7,466 nucleotides of DNA from positions 1-7,466 of the forward strand of contig JAWXBG010000234.1 of assembly GCA_034439875.1 (NCBI GenBank), read 5' to 3'. This document shows, piece by piece, positions 1 to 6,974 of the stretch (positions within the stretch are counted from its first letter, which is position 1; every line of letters begins with the position of its first letter). Under the pieces are notes generated by a model. It saw only the letters and a list, made by a program, of their open reading frames with translations. It did not search any database and was not told the origin of the DNA. This DNA comes from JAWXBG01 sp034439875. Its GTDB lineage: Bacteria; Bacteroidota; Bacteroidia; Flavobacteriales_D; Sanyastnellaceae. The translations under genes and the position numbers were made by a program.

Positions 1-325
1 CCTACGGATCTCTTTGTAGTAAGATGCCGATCCTAACGGATCTGGGGGGAGAATGTAGGAAGATGCCGATCCTACGGATCTTCTTGTAGTAAGATGCCGA
101 TCCTAACGGATCTGGGGGGAGAATGTAGGAAGATGCCGATCCTACGGATCTGTTTGTAGTAAGATGCCGATCCTAACGGATCTGGGGGGAGAATGTAGGA
201 AGATGCCGATCCTAGCGGATCTCTTGTAGTAGGATGCCGATCCTAACGGATCTTTGGGGGTAATAAGATGCCGATTCTAACGGATCTGGGAAGAGAATGT
301 AGTAAGATGCCGATCCTAACGGATC
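1..325. repeat. Tandem array of GATC-palindrome units (about 70-bp double period)
   Basis: Nine full core units and one partial unit (1-10) fill this stretch. Core starts are near 21, 60, 91, 130, 161, 200, 231, 265 and 304, so spacing alternates 39/31 bp and the higher-order period is 70 bp. Each core contains GATGCC followed by a perfect short palindrome GATCC-loop-GGATC. The loop alternates TAAC and TAC, with one TAGC, while the arms stay fixed except for one GATTC arm near 274. Linkers alternate between a 17-nt G-rich type (six G in a row, then AGAATGTAGG) and a 10-nt type ending TTGTAGT. Units near porX (after 231) are the most diverged, as expected at the edge of an array; the array probably extends left of the window. 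About 18 GATC sites fall in 325 bp. The linkers themselves repeat, so this is not a CRISPR. Function is unknown. Confidence 0.95.
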
Positions 326-491
326 AGGGGAATAGGATAGCTTTAATGAAGGCGCTAAATGTCTATTCGAAATGAAATAGTGACAATCGCGATCTTGCCT
401 CATACTCATGGCTTCGATTAACCAATTTAGCACAATATCTATCTTATCTTTCGTTCCATTATCGCACCTTTGCGAAACATAAAAGCTACAC
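326..491. other. Gene-free leader between repeat array and porX
   Basis: This A+T-rich stretch holds no ORF I would defend on either strand. An antisense reading frame crosses it, but that frame also runs through the repeat array and the first codons of porX, so it is probably chance. The segment must carry the promoter for porX unless transcription comes through the array. The best -7-like candidate is listed separately. Confidence 0.5.
465..472 (+). promoter_or_regulatory. Candidate -7 element for porX (CACCTTTG)
   Basis: CACCTTTG matches seven of eight positions of the Bacteroidota -7 consensus TAnnTTTG and ends 19 nt before the porX ATG. A second, slightly weaker candidate, TATCTTTC, lies at 445-452. 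Neither has a clear TTG at the -33 spacing, so the call is tentative. Confidence 0.3.
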
Positions 492-2054
492 ATGAGTGAT
501 ATACAAGGACTGATCCTATGGGCCGATGACGAAATAGATATGTTGAAGTCACATATTATATTTCTAGAACAGAAAGGATATAAAGTGGTGACCGTCAACA
601 ATGGCCGTGACGCGATAGATCAGGTGAGGAATACCCATTTTGACATCGTTTTCTTAGATGAAAATATGCCCGGAGTAAGCGGTCTGCAGGCATTAACTGA
701 AATTAAGTCAATAGACCCAGCACTTCCAGTTGTGATGATTACCAAAAGTGAGGAAGAACATATAATGGAGGAGGCAATAGGGTCTAAAATCTCAGACTAT
801 CTAATTAAACCCGTAAATCCAAATCAGATTCTACTCACAGTAAAGAAGAATTTAGATGAGAAGCGACTGGTAAGCGAAAAAACTACTTCCGGGTATCAGC
901 AGCAATTTCGCGAGATTAGCATGGAACTTTCGGCCCGCAAGAATCATGAAGAATGGGTTGATTTTTATAAAAAGCTCACATATTGGGGACTTGAACTCAG
1001 AGATAGTCAGGATGAAGGTATGGCCGAGATTTTTCAAACTCAACGCGTAGAAGCAAATCAACAGTTTTCGAGATTTATTCGGGAAAATTATCTGGGATGG
1101 CTCAAGAACGCAGGATCTGGACCGATCATGTCGCACACTCTCTTAAAGAATAGAGTGCTACCAGTATTAAAAGAATCAAAAGGGGAAAGCGTGTTTTTGC
1201 TGGTAATCGACAATTTGCGATTCGATCAATGGAAAACCATTGTAAGCCCATTAAAGGAATATTTCAGGTTGGAAACAGAAGAACTGTTTTATAGCATTTT
1301 ACCAACAGCCACTCATTATGCGCGAAACGCCCTATTCAGTGGATTGATGCCTAGCGAAATGGCAAGGCTTTTTCCACAACTTTGGAAAAGCGAAGAGGAA
1401 GAAGGAGGCAAAAACATGCATGAAGAAGAGTTTCTTGCTGCCAACCTCAAACGAATGGGTCTCGATTTGAAATGGAGTTACAACAAGATCACCAACATCG
1501 CCGCGGGCAAGAGATTGGCAGAGTCTTTTACGAATTTGCTCAACAATGACCTGAATGTGATTGTCTACAATTTTGTGGATATGTTAAGTCATGCCCGCAC
1601 GGAGATGGAAGTGATTAAGGAGCTCGCAGATGATGAGCCGGCATATCTATCACTTACTCAAAGTTGGTTCGAGCACTCGGCATTGCTCGACATACTTAAG
1701 CAAGTTGCTGAAAAGAACTGCAGGTTGATCGTTACTACGGATCACGGAACCATTCGAGTGAATAATCCAGTGAAAATGGTGGGCGATAAAAACACAAATA
1801 CAAATCTGAGATACAAGGCGGGCAGAAATCTTAACTACAATCCTAAAGAAGTCTTTGAAGTGAAGAATCCGCAAGATGCATTTTTGCCGAAGTCTAACGT
1901 GAGTACTTCATTCGTGTTTGCAATGAATGATGACTTTTTCGCATATCCCAACAACTACAATCATTACGTAAATTATTACAGTCATACGTTTCAGCATGGT
2001 GGAATATCAATGGAGGAAATGATGATTCCATTTGCAGTTTTACGTTCAAAGTAA
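492..2054 (+). CDS. porX: PorX-type response regulator with PglZ domain (T9SS regulator)
   Basis: This is a 520-residue cytoplasmic regulator. Residues about 5-122 form a CheY-like receiver with the full phosphorylation site: acidic pair D12-D13, phospho-acceptor D56 in FLDENMPG, T84 and K106 in IKPVNP. A helical linker (about 123-230) leads to a PglZ/alkaline-phosphatase-superfamily domain (about 232-520). Its visible likely metal-site residues are D240 (VIDNLRFD), T272 (LPTATHYARN, nucleophile position), D363 and H367 (VDMLSH), D417-H418 (TTDHG) and H502 (QHGGISMEEMMIP). Length and architecture match PorX, which in Porphyromonas and Flavobacterium acts with the kinase PorY to regulate type IX secretion; the PglZ part is reported to bind zinc and cleave nucleotide substrates. 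The start MSDIQGLILWADDE places the receiver at the N-terminus as usual for the family, and no Shine-Dalgarno is seen. tsaE follows 10 bp downstream. All expected catalytic residues appear intact. No por or gld structural gene is in this window. Confidence 0.94.
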   Translation: MSDIQGLILWADDEIDMLKSHIIFLEQKGYKVVTVNNGRDAIDQVRNTHFDIVFLDENMPGVSGLQALTEIKSIDPALPVVMITKSEEEHIMEEAIGSKISDYLIKPVNPNQILLTVKKNLDEKRLVSEKTTSGYQQQFREISMELSARKNHEEWVDFYKKLTYWGLELRDSQDEGMAEIFQTQRVEANQQFSRFIRENYLGWLKNAGSGPIMSHTLLKNRVLPVLKESKGESVFLLVIDNLRFDQWKTIVSPLKEYFRLETEELFYSILPTATHYARNALFSGLMPSEMARLFPQLWKSEEEEGGKNMHEEEFLAANLKRMGLDLKWSYNKITNIAAGKRLAESFTNLLNNDLNVIVYNFVDMLSHARTEMEVIKELADDEPAYLSLTQSWFEHSALLDILKQVAEKNCRLIVTTDHGTIRVNNPVKMVGDKNTNTNLRYKAGRNLNYNPKEVFEVKNPQDAFLPKSNVSTSFVFAMNDDFFAYPNNYNHYVNYYSHTFQHGGISMEEMMIPFAVLRSK

Positions 2055-2064
2055 TGAATTTTCA

Positions 2065-2499
2065 ATGATCGAATTTGTCTCTAAAAGTCCTGAGGACAAT
2101 GATTTTTTTGCTGAAAGTTTCTTAAAGAAATTCCCGAATCCGTCAATAGTTCTTCTGAATGGAGAAATGGGAGCGGGAAAAACAACGCTTATGCAATCAT
2201 TATGCAGAGCGTTAAAAGCTGGAAATGTGGTGAGTTCCCCGACATTTGGTTTGGTGAATGAATATAAAATTCCCCAAGGTGTGATTTATCACTTCGATCT
2301 CTATAGGTTGAAATCGGTGCGGGAGCTTGTGGATATGGGTTTTGAGGAGTATATAGACTCAAAGCAATGGTGCTTTATAGAATGGCCTGACTTGGCAGCT
2401 CAATTCTTACCACAAGAATGGATAAAAGTGCAAATCGCCGTTGAGGGCGAACACAGGAAAATTACAGTTGACTTAGTGAGCGGCTGGCGCGTGGGTTGA
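2065..2499 (+). CDS. tsaE: tRNA threonylcarbamoyladenosine biosynthesis ATPase TsaE
   Basis: A 144-residue P-loop ATPase that works with TsaB and TsaD to install threonylcarbamoyl on A37 of ANN-decoding tRNAs (t6A); TsaE binds and resets the TsaBD complex using ATP. Visible motifs are Walker A NGEMGAGKTT (32-41), the SSPTF switch-like segment (57-61), the HFDLYRL Walker-B-like segment (76-82) and the IEWPD signature (105-109). Length is typical for the family (about 135-160). I start at the ATG at 2065. The frame stays open upstream to a TTG at 2032 inside porX, but the added residues do not resemble TsaE and ATG is the simpler choice. The 10-bp gap from the porX stop and absence of a separate promoter suggest cotranscription with porX. 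Its 3' end overlaps the convergent small gene by 27 bp. Confidence 0.95.
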   Translation: MIEFVSKSPEDNDFFAESFLKKFPNPSIVLLNGEMGAGKTTLMQSLCRALKAGNVVSSPTFGLVNEYKIPQGVIYHFDLYRLKSVRELVDMGFEEYIDSKQWCFIEWPDLAAQFLPQEWIKVQIAVEGEHRKITVDLVSGWRVG

Positions 2500-2715
2500 A
2501 TCAGGAGCATGTGGAACCACATGTGTTGAATCAATCGAATGATGAACAGGAGTGGCTTCCATTTTCTGCTCCACTCGCTTTACGCTGCCATCAAGGCGAT
2601 CATACTCTTGTACGGCGCTTCTGTTTCTGTAAACGAAAAGAAGAGTGAGGGCAATGGCTACAGGAAAGATAGTCCAAAGAACTGATTTCTGCTTTACTGA
2701 ATCGTTATGAGACAT
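2473..2715 (-). CDS. Small predicted single-pass membrane protein, His/Asp/Ser/Thr-rich tail
   Basis: An 80-residue ORF of no recognised family. Residues 1-11 are polar, with K8 and K10. Residues 12-29 (VLWTIFPVAIALTLLFVY) form one convincing transmembrane helix. YRNR follows directly, then a charged, possibly coiled segment (about 36-53, QEYDRLDGSVKRVEQKME), and a tail with two DSTH repeats, several prolines and histidines. Positive charge occurs on both sides of the helix, so topology is uncertain. Hydrophobic organisation like this is hard to get by chance, which is why I accept it, but it is short and lacks a clear Shine-Dalgarno. It is convergent with tsaE and overlaps its last 27 bp. 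A -7-like TACTTTTA (2750 to 2743 on the minus strand) lies 27 nt before its ATG. An antisense artefact remains possible. Confidence 0.55.
   Translation of the reverse strand: MSHNDSVKQKSVLWTIFPVAIALTLLFVYRNRSAVQEYDRLDGSVKRVEQKMEATPVHHSIDSTHVVPHAPDSTHAPAAH
2508..2523. terminator. Perfect hairpin just past the tsaE stop; possible terminator
   Basis: CATGTGG-AA-CCACATG is a 7-bp perfect inverted repeat starting 9 nt after the tsaE stop codon. As RNA it would fold with six pairs and a GAAC loop. It could end or stabilise porX-tsaE transcripts, but no T-run follows on either strand, so intrinsic termination is uncertain. It also lies inside the C-terminal codons of the convergent small gene (the HVVPHAP region), so it may simply be coding sequence. 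Confidence 0.3.
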
Positions 2716-2742
2716 ACGGTTGGGGGTTGAGTTTTCCGGATG

Positions 2743-2750
2743 TAAAAGTA
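2743..2750 (-). promoter_or_regulatory. Weak -7-like element for the small membrane-protein gene
   Basis: Read on the minus strand this is TACTTTTA, seven of eight positions of TAnnTTTG, 27 nt upstream of the ATG at 2715. No good -33 TTG is visible. Such matches are common in A+T-rich DNA, so it is weak support. Confidence 0.2.
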
Positions 2751-2866
2751 GTGGATTTTATTTTTTGTAGAACACCGTTAATCAAATGATCTAAAATAGG
2801 TTGGTTCGGAGCCTGAAATAGGGTTGTCAAAATTATACCGTTTAGGTATCTATAATAGTCCAATTT

Positions 2867-3207
2867 CGTTTCACTCCATTGAACTAAACATAAATCACAT
2901 CGGTATTTACTACTGTGTGCATGCAATATCCTGCAGCGCATTACCCACTACAGACTTCCAATGCGCAATGCTGGATGGATCATTTATGAAGTAACATTAG
3001 TGTAACAGTTACTCTCACGGCTTTTACCACTTCCTGCTTATAAACCCGAATCGCGCGGTGGAGATCTATGATTTCATTGGTCGCGTTATTATTTTGTTCC
3101 ATGGTGTAGATTCGAGAATCCCCCAGCACATTACCCTAAATATACTTCCAATGCAAAAAGCGGGATAAAACAGTTTGGACTATTTTATATGCAGAATTGT
3201 TATAAGT
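2867..3207. repeat. Dispersed intergenic repeat, copy 1 (upstream of ald)
   Basis: This gene-free stretch aligns with 7208-7466 in the same orientation. Anchors are the identical 15-mer CGTTTCACTCCATTG (2867-2881), GTGCATGCAA, CTGCAGCGCATT, ACTTCCA, the identical block GTGTAGATTCGAGAATCCC (3104-3122), and a second CAGCACATTACCC...ACTTCCAATGC block. The GCAGCGCATT...ACTTCCAATGC element therefore occurs twice within the copy, about 190 bp apart (2933 and 3123). The last part (3173-3207, TTTGGACTATTTTATATGC onward) matches the stretch that follows the first block in copy 2, so the repeat is itself made of tandem subunits. ORFs in the two copies are not conserved, so it is not coding. It ends 65 bp before the preferred ald start. 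Confidence 0.85.
2928..2976. other. Long imperfect hairpin in repeat copy 1
   Basis: The left arm ATCCTGC (2928-2934) and GCGCATT (2936-2942) pairs with AATGCGC (2960-2966) and GCTGGAT (2970-2976). This gives 13 base pairs, one T-T mismatch (2932/2972), a small internal loop and a 17-nt terminal loop. The same hairpin occurs in copy 2, where pair C2930-G2974 is replaced by G-C in the opposite sense. No T-run follows, so a simple terminator is unlikely. Confidence 0.6.
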
Positions 3208-3243
3208 TCCATAAGAATCCAACAATTATCACATTGGATTCAC

Positions 3244-3251
3244 TACCTTCG
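3244..3251 (+). promoter_or_regulatory. Candidate -7 element for ald (TACCTTCG)
   Basis: TACCTTCG matches seven of eight positions of TAnnTTTG and ends 21 nt before the ATG at 3273. Transcription starting a few bases downstream would give a leader of roughly 15 nt that still includes AGGGA at 3266-3270. If it is used, the upstream in-frame ATG at 3189 cannot be the translation start. No clear -33 TTG at the usual spacing is seen. Confidence 0.35.
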
Positions 3252-3272
3252 AAAGCCCAAACCACAGGGAAA

Positions 3273-4493
3273 ATGGATATCAAGAAACAATCTATCAGGA
3301 ACCTTGCTCAAGAGGCGTCGCTTATGCCTCAGGAGGAAATGCTTGAAATTCCTCGCAAACAACAACGTCTTACAATAGGGATTCCAAAAGAAACTTCTTT
3401 TCAAGAAAGAAGGGTCGCACTAGTTCCAGAGTCGGTAGCTTTATTAGTTGCCAATGGACATGATGTAGTTGTAGAAACGAACGCAGGTAAAGCCTCTCAT
3501 TTTGAAGACCACGATTACAGCGAAGCCGGAGCCAGAATTGTTTATTATCCAAAAGAAGTTTTTCAGTGTTCAACCATCTTAAAGGTGGGACCTCCCGGTT
3601 TAGATGAAATTGCCATGATGCCAGGAAAACAGAACCTTGTTTCTGCGATTCATCTGCCAGCTCAAAAAGCTGATACCATCAAGGCATTGGCAGCAAAAAA
3701 GATCACTGCGGTTGCATGGGATTTCATCAAAGACGAGATTGGAATTTTTCCGGTCGTTAGATCTATGGGAGAAATTGCGGGGAACACATCAGTACTTATT
3801 GCTGCCGAGTATTTGAGCAATGCGAGCCAGGGACAGGGACTGATGTTTGGAGGTATTGCAGGTGTTAAACCTACTGAAGTTGTCATTATAGGAGCAGGCA
3901 CTGTAGGTGAGTTTGCAACGCGCTCAGCAATCGGTCTTGGTGCTTCTGTCAAATTATTTGACAATAATATTTATAGGTTGCGCAGAATTCAGAACGATTT
4001 AGGTATGCGTTTGTGGACAAGTACTCTTCAACCATCGGAATTAAGTAAAGCATTGGAAACAGCTGATGTCGCTATCGGAGCGATACATGGAGCAAGCGGA
4101 CGTTCACCGGTGGTAATCACAGAATCTATGGTGTGCAACATGAAGTACGGAAGTGTAATTGTAGATATCAGCATCGATCAAGGAGGTTGTTTCGAAACAT
4201 CTCATGTGACTACGCACGATGCTCCAACTTTTAAGGAACATGGTGTGATACATTACTGTGTACCCAACATCGCATCACGTGTGAGCCGAACGGCAAGTTA
4301 TGCGTTAAGCAATATTTTCGCTCCAATTCTTATGTCTATGGGAGAGCAAGGAGGACTGACGCCACTAATTAAAAATAATCCGGGTTTCCGTCATGGCGTA
4401 TATATCTACAATGGAATTGTAACAAATGAAACCATTGGTGAAGCATTTGAACTTCCTTGGAAACCGATCGAATTAATTATTGCTGCCTTGTAA
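3273..4493 (+). CDS. ald: Alanine dehydrogenase (NAD-dependent)
   Basis: A 406-residue cytoplasmic enzyme catalysing reversible oxidative deamination of L-alanine to pyruvate and ammonia with NAD. Matching it from memory to the Mycobacterium tuberculosis enzyme puts R47 at substrate-binding R15, K104 (ILKVGPP) at K75, H127 (AIHLP) at catalytic H96 and D302 (SIDQGGCFE) at catalytic D270. The Rossmann motif GAGTVG is at 207-212, and D230 at the end of the next strand fits NAD preference. YCVPNIASRVSRTASYALSN is the usual substrate-pocket signature. A 30-residue N-terminal extension (MPQEEMLEI region) before IGIPKE is, as I recall, normal in Bacteroidota homologues. I chose ATG 3273, preceded by AGGGA. 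The in-frame ATG at 3189 would add 28 residues that begin inside the repeat and are unlike the family. It is convergent with pheT, 9 bp apart. Confidence 0.95.
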   Translation: MDIKKQSIRNLAQEASLMPQEEMLEIPRKQQRLTIGIPKETSFQERRVALVPESVALLVANGHDVVVETNAGKASHFEDHDYSEAGARIVYYPKEVFQCSTILKVGPPGLDEIAMMPGKQNLVSAIHLPAQKADTIKALAAKKITAVAWDFIKDEIGIFPVVRSMGEIAGNTSVLIAAEYLSNASQGQGLMFGGIAGVKPTEVVIIGAGTVGEFATRSAIGLGASVKLFDNNIYRLRRIQNDLGMRLWTSTLQPSELSKALETADVAIGAIHGASGRSPVVITESMVCNMKYGSVIVDISIDQGGCFETSHVTTHDAPTFKEHGVIHYCVPNIASRVSRTASYALSNIFAPILMSMGEQGGLTPLIKNNPGFRHGVYIYNGIVTNETIGEAFELPWKPIELIIAAL

Positions 4494-4502
4494 ATAGATT
4501 TG

Positions 4503-6911
4503 CTATTGACGGATCATCGCCCCTAATTTTTCATTAAAATTCCCAGCAATTTTCGACATCGTTTTCTCCACTACTTCATCAGTTAAAGTTTTGGAGGCAT
4601 CTTGCAAAATGAAACTTAGCGCGTAAGATTTCTTTCCTTTTTCAAGTTTATCTCCCTGATAAACGTCGAATAGACCAACCTTTTTGAGAAGTTTTCTCTC
4701 GCTCTCATAGGCAATCTTTTCGAGAGAAGCAAACGATACACTTTCGTCGAGCAGAAGCGACAGATCTCTTCTCACTGCTGGGTATTTGGCAGGGCTTTCG
4801 TACGAGATATGTGATATATCAAGTATTTTTAAAGTACTGTCCCAATCGATATCTGCATACCAAGTTTCTGAACGAATATCGAAAGTGTCGAGCATTTCGT
4901 TGTTCACAAAACCTGCTATTCCCAATTTCTGTTTGCCTGAAGAGAAAGTTACTTTTCCTTCACTTGGTTCGCTCATTTGAATGCGAATACCAAGCAGCTT
5001 GAATAGGTTTTCTGTTACACCCAAAAGTTCAGGAAAACCAATGGATTTTGAATTGTTGTTCCAATTCTCGGGTAATGCGCGTCCGGTTAGGAAGACTGTG
5101 AGGTGTCTTCTTTCCTGATAGTTTCCTTCTTTTAAATGATACGTTTTTCCGAATTCGAATAAACGTAGATCACTGCTTTTATGATTTTGATTGAGTGCAA
5201 TTGCTTCCAAGGAGGTATACAACATATTGTTGCGCATTACCCCCAAATCGGAGCTCAAAGGATTCAACAATTTCACAACGTCGGAATCATTAGCGCTGTA
5301 TTTTTCCTTGACCATGCTCATTCCTATCATCTCGGAAAAACCGAGACTGGAAAGAAGATCAGCCACTTTATTTTGAATTTTTTCAGGATCAACACTAGGC
5401 ACAAAAGAGAGCGAACTTCTTAATTGGGCGGGCATCTCAATATGGTCGTAGCCATAGATTCTCAGAATTTCTTCCACTAGATCTGACTCACGTGTAACAT
5501 CTGTTTTGAACGGAGGAACAGAAAGTTGCACCGAATTAGAGTCTTGTTTAATCACTCCAATACCCAAGTCTTGAAGAATAGAAGTGATTCTATCGTTTGG
5601 TAGTTTTTTTCCAATCAATCGAGAAACATATTCCCAACGAAGAGTAATGTTGTGATTGGAAATCGGTGTTGGATATAAATCAATAACTGATGAGGCAACA
5701 AGTCCTCCCGAAACTTCAGCTATAAGTTGGGCTGCACGATATAATGCTTTTATCGCCATATTGGGATCTGCGCCGCGTTCAAAGCGGAAGGAAGCATCTG
5801 TGTTTAATCCATGGCGACGAGCAGTCTTGCGAATGCTCACGGGATTGAAATAGGCACTTTCCAAAAATATAGATACCGTTGAATTCGAGACACCACTGTT
5901 TTTACCGCCAAAAACTCCAGCAATGCACATAGCTTTTTGAGCATCGCAGATCATGAGATCATCTGGGTGCAATGTGCGTTCAATTCCATCGAGCGTCACG
6001 AATTTTTCCTCAGCATGGGCGCGTCTTACAATTATCTTATTACCTTCAATCACATCCGCATCAAATGCATGAAGCGGTTGTCCTAATTCGTGCTGAACAA
6101 AATTGGTGATGTCTACAACGTTATTGATGGGTTTCAATCCTATAGCGTTCAATCTTTCTTGAAGCCAGGCAGGTGAGGGCTCTATCTTGATGTTTGAGAT
6201 GGCGAGACCCGAATATCTGGGAGCGCCTTCACTATCTAGTACTTGAACGTCTAAGTTGAGATTTGATTTTTTTTCTGGAAGATTTGATTCAGGAAAAGAA
6301 AGTTCTACGAAGCGGTTTTCCAATCCTTCCATATTTCTGATGGAGGCATAAAGATCGCGTGCAACGCCATAATGACTCATTGCATCGGTGCGGTTTGGAG
6401 TAAGGCCTATTTCAAAAATATAGTCGTCGTGCATATTGAAATGTTCTGACGCCTTAGTTCCAATAGCAATTGAAGGATCAAGAACTAAGATACCATCGTG
6501 ACTTTCTCCTATGCCCAGTTCGTCTTCTGCACAGATCATTCCATAAGATTCTTCGCCTCTTATTTTTCCTTTTTTTATAATCAGAGGTTCTCCATTCGAG
6601 GGATAAAGAGTGGCACCAATAGTAGCCACAAGTACCTTTTGACCGGCAGCAACATTTGGGGCACCGCATACTATAGACAGTATTTCGCCATTGCCGACAT
6701 CCACTTTGGTGAGCCTCAGCCTATCGGCATTAGGATGTTGGATACATTCTAAAACTTCTCCCACAAGCACACCTTTAAGTCCGCCTTTCACGGATTCTGA
6801 CAGGGAAACTTTTTCCACTTCCAATCCAGAAGCAGTGAGTATTCTTGAAAGAGCCTCCAAGTCGAGCTCTGTTTTCAGGTAATTTTTAAGCCAGTTGTAT
6901 GAAATCGTCAT
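4503..6911 (-). CDS. pheT: Phenylalanine--tRNA ligase beta subunit
   Basis: An 802-residue beta chain of the bacterial (alpha-beta)2 phenylalanyl-tRNA synthetase, which charges tRNA-Phe with PheS. Domains in order: N-terminal B1 (MTISYNWLKNYL), a tRNA-binding OB fold (about 43-158, with HPNADRL at 59-65 and CGAPN), the B3/B4 editing domain (about 210-400, with HAFDAD near 280 and the signature FRFERGADP near 373-381), B5 (about 419-492, ending DLVEEILRIYGYDHI), the class II-like core, and a C-terminal ferredoxin-fold anticodon-binding domain (710-802, starting YPAVRRDLSLLLDE). Length is normal and no domain is missing. The start is well supported by GGAGG (6920 to 6916 on the minus strand) four bases before ATG, and by a perfect -7 element. 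pheS is not adjacent in this window. The 3' end lies 9 bp from the convergent ald stop. Confidence 0.97.
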   Translation of the reverse strand: MTISYNWLKNYLKTELDLEALSRILTASGLEVEKVSLSESVKGGLKGVLVGEVLECIQHPNADRLRLTKVDVGNGEILSIVCGAPNVAAGQKVLVATIGATLYPSNGEPLIIKKGKIRGEESYGMICAEDELGIGESHDGILVLDPSIAIGTKASEHFNMHDDYIFEIGLTPNRTDAMSHYGVARDLYASIRNMEGLENRFVELSFPESNLPEKKSNLNLDVQVLDSEGAPRYSGLAISNIKIEPSPAWLQERLNAIGLKPINNVVDITNFVQHELGQPLHAFDADVIEGNKIIVRRAHAEEKFVTLDGIERTLHPDDLMICDAQKAMCIAGVFGGKNSGVSNSTVSIFLESAYFNPVSIRKTARRHGLNTDASFRFERGADPNMAIKALYRAAQLIAEVSGGLVASSVIDLYPTPISNHNITLRWEYVSRLIGKKLPNDRITSILQDLGIGVIKQDSNSVQLSVPPFKTDVTRESDLVEEILRIYGYDHIEMPAQLRSSLSFVPSVDPEKIQNKVADLLSSLGFSEMIGMSMVKEKYSANDSDVVKLLNPLSSDLGVMRNNMLYTSLEAIALNQNHKSSDLRLFEFGKTYHLKEGNYQERRHLTVFLTGRALPENWNNNSKSIGFPELLGVTENLFKLLGIRIQMSEPSEGKVTFSSGKQKLGIAGFVNNEMLDTFDIRSETWYADIDWDSTLKILDISHISYESPAKYPAVRRDLSLLLDESVSFASLEKIAYESERKLLKKVGLFDVYQGDKLEKGKKSYALSFILQDASKTLTDEVVEKTMSKIAGNFNEKLGAMIRQ

Positions 6912-6915
6912 TTTT

Positions 6916-6933
6916 CCTCCGGCTGCAAAGGTA
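6916..6933 (-). promoter_or_regulatory. pheT -7 promoter element and Shine-Dalgarno
   Basis: On the minus strand TACCTTTG (6933 to 6926) is a perfect match to TAnnTTTG, and GGAGG (6920 to 6916) follows five bases later, four bases before the ATG. Transcription starting about five bases past the -7 box would give a leader of roughly ten bases that barely contains the ribosome site. The -33 region has no exact TTG. A strong GGAGG is unusual for this phylum, where such sites are often absent. Confidence 0.5.
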
Positions 6934-6974
6934 AGCGAAGCTGAACGCTAAGAAGACCTCTAAAGCCCTGTTTT

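Noticed and set aside
1..325. Possible CRISPR array
   Set aside because: Between cores the spacer-like segments are 10 and 17 nt and are themselves repeated with the same alternation, so there are no unique spacers; no cas genes are seen.
212..601. 129-codon minus-strand ORF upstream of porX
   Set aside because: It runs through three repeat units and antisense to the receiver-domain start of porX, with no recognisable domain. A short middle part (about 335-490) looks mildly protein-like but not enough to call.
1200..2054. PglZ domain as a sign of a BREX or phage-defence locus
   Set aside because: The PglZ domain is fused to a complete receiver domain in the PorX architecture, and no brx, pgl or methylase gene is nearby.
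2705..2941. 78-codon minus-strand ORF whose stop overlaps the small membrane-protein start (ATGTCTCATAA)
   Set aside because: The overlap would suit translational coupling, but its first third lies in repeat copy 1, the sequence is A+T-rich and it resembles no family; the frame is probably chance.
3109..3122. GATTCGAGAATCCC as a tRNA T-arm (also at 7413-7426)
   Set aside because: It resembles the TTCGA loop, but the flanks do not form a five-base T stem, and no anticodon, D-arm or acceptor stem fits around it. It is simply a conserved block of the dispersed repeat.
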